From: GYS-P2D sp964522505
GTDB lineage: Bacteria > Bacteroidota > Bacteroidia > Chitinophagales > Saprospiraceae
DNA: 7,120 nucleotides
Direction: 5' to 3'
NCBI GenBank assembly: GCA_964522505.1
Contig: CAZFWJ010000104.1
Location: 1 to 7,120 of the forward strand
Part shown: piece after piece, positions 6,152-7,120 of the stretch
How positions within the stretch are numbered: the first letter of the stretch is position 1
Layout of the letters: every line of letters begins with the position of its first letter
The notes under the pieces: model-generated
Databases searched by the model: none
What the model was told of the DNA's origin: nothing
Seen by the model: the letters and a program-made list of their open reading frames with translations, nothing else
Program-made: the position numbers and the translations under genes

Positions 6152-6985
6152 ATGAAGTCTTTATTAAGTCTTATCGCGGTAATATTTTTCTTAGGTTCAT
6201 CTACAGCACAAGATTACTCTTTTTGGGCTGATGCTATGGTAAACAGTGATAGACCAGAACATCGGAAAGTAGCATCTGAACGATTTCTTAGTGCATTAGA
6301 TTCTGAACTCAGGAAGGAGGGCTCATTCGAGCAAGATTATGCGGATCTAGAATGGATTTCCTTTCAATATCCCAACGATAAATCATTCCGATTGATCAGT
6401 TGGCAAGTGGATCAAGGTGATGGCAACTATAAGTATCATGGTTACTATCAAGATTCCAATAGACTCATCGCATTTGACACAGAATCAGGAGATGATGGAT
6501 TGGATGAAGACGATACACTTAACCTAGGTGATTGGTCTGGTGCACTGGTTTATCGGGTACTTCAAGTTGAGGATAGTTATATGCTATGGACTTTCAGATT
6601 TACTGATACCTATACAAAGATTAAGACCTGTGAACCGCTCAATATATCTTCAGACGGCGTTACTATAGGAAACAAAATATTTCAAGAAGAAGAGGGTAGT
6701 CCTTACTACAAGAATCGACATATATTGCAGTATTCTGCTGACACAAATTCTACACTAGATTTTAATGAAGAATCGAAGCGATTACTCTTTGATAATCTCA
6801 TAGTTATGCAAGGTCGCATGGTTGGTCAAGGTATGACCTTCGTGGCAGACGGAAGTTACAGAGGATATGACTACCAGAATGGCAAATGGATCGCTAAGGA
6901 CAAACTGTTTCATGAAGTTCTCGAACGAGCTCCTCGTGCTAATCTTAAATCTGGAGGAAAGGATATTTTTGGCAGGAAAGGATGA
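6152..6985 (+). CDS. Secreted protein of unknown function
   Basis: I do not recognise a named family with certainty. The 277 residues begin with a clear Sec signal peptide: MK, a hydrophobic core LLSLIAVIFFLG, then SSTAQ with likely cleavage near residue 19 or 20. There is no lipobox cysteine, so the product is probably periplasmic or exported. The mature part is rich in aromatic and acidic residues, has one cysteine (C160) and no further membrane segment. An acidic run lies at 109-121 (DTESGDDGLDEDD), followed by LGDWSGALVYRVL. Later come MLWTFRF (144-150) and, at 212-240, LFDNLIVMQGRMVGQ and VADGSYRGY, then YQNGKWIAKDKLF (241-253). The alternating Tyr/Trp/Gly pattern suggests a mainly beta fold. 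The C-terminus is basic (KSGGKDIFGRKG). I recall similar unnamed proteins in Bacteroidota, but that is memory, not a search. No -7 promoter box is seen in the 75-base gap upstream, so read-through from the mdh transcript is possible. Confidence 0.75.
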   Translation: MKSLLSLIAVIFFLGSSTAQDYSFWADAMVNSDRPEHRKVASERFLSALDSELRKEGSFEQDYADLEWISFQYPNDKSFRLISWQVDQGDGNYKYHGYYQDSNRLIAFDTESGDDGLDEDDTLNLGDWSGALVYRVLQVEDSYMLWTFRFTDTYTKIKTCEPLNISSDGVTIGNKIFQEEEGSPYYKNRHILQYSADTNSTLDFNEESKRLLFDNLIVMQGRMVGQGMTFVADGSYRGYDYQNGKWIAKDKLFHEVLERAPRANLKSGGKDIFGRKG

Positions 6986-7120
6986 TAAGTAGATCTTAGC
7001 ATTACTGAATCCTATCGGATTTCCTCTAACATTACTGGTGTTAATTCTATAGGAACAACACTGCTTTCTTAAGAATATTCTAAGTTATATCTTCATTAGG
7101 TTGGTTCACCTAGATACTTA
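6986..7120. other. Non-coding right end with weak inverted repeats
   Basis: No frame in this stretch supports a gene. Two small inverted repeats are present. GAATCC-TATC-GGATTT at 7007-7022 begins 22 bases after the last stop codon but lacks a following T-run. CTTA-A-GAATATTC-TAAG at 7068-7084 is near-palindromic with one bulged A. Either could mark transcript ends, but both are too weak to call terminators. A minus-strand frame at 7119-7096 ends in TAA after seven codons, too short to judge. Confidence 0.4.

Noticed and set aside
7007..7022. Intrinsic terminator after the secreted-protein gene
   Set aside because: The stem is only five to six pairs and no T-run follows, so the call is not supportable.

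Overview
The window looks like a chromosomal core region of a Bacteroidota (Bacteroidetes) bacterium. The evidence is an LptF-type permease with a Bacteroidota-like sequence and length, an XseA of the group's GHExDxS / LKTPTAVA type, several sequences matching the Bacteroidota -7 promoter element TAnnTTTG just ahead of genes, no convincing Shine-Dalgarno sequences, and two TTG starts. A finer placement would be a guess. There is no sign of mobile elements, CRISPR arrays, rRNA or tRNA genes, or recent transfer.

Layout, left to right. (1) Positions 1-87, minus strand: the first ~29 codons of a gene running off the left edge, which resembles the N-terminus of an ECF sigma factor. (2) 128-1786, plus: lptF-type LPS-export permease. 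(3) 1761-4394, minus: a compact cluster read as sucC (succinyl-CoA synthetase beta subunit), then xseA and xseB (exonuclease VII large and small subunits), with gaps of 6 and 3 bases. The 3' end of xseB overlaps the 3' end of the permease gene tail to tail by 26 bases. (4) 4395-4589: divergent intergenic region with one -7-like box on each strand. (5) 4590-5522, plus: mdh (malate dehydrogenase). (6) 5543-6076, plus: a peroxiredoxin-like/thioredoxin-fold protein with a CxxC motif, 20 bases behind mdh. (7) 6152-6985, plus: a secreted protein of unknown function. (8) 6986-7120: no gene seen, only weak inverted repeats.

Functionally, two TCA-cycle genes (sucC and mdh) sit back to back on a shared 195-base promoter region. 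sucC carries the two exonuclease VII genes behind it, and mdh carries a redox-fold protein. The left part serves the outer membrane (LPS export) next to a probable transcription regulator.

I did not find an undescribed system. The items most worth a second look are the unassigned secreted protein, the long charged insertion in the permease, the opposing promoter-like boxes between the sigma-like fragment and the permease, and the sucC-xseA-xseB arrangement without sucD.
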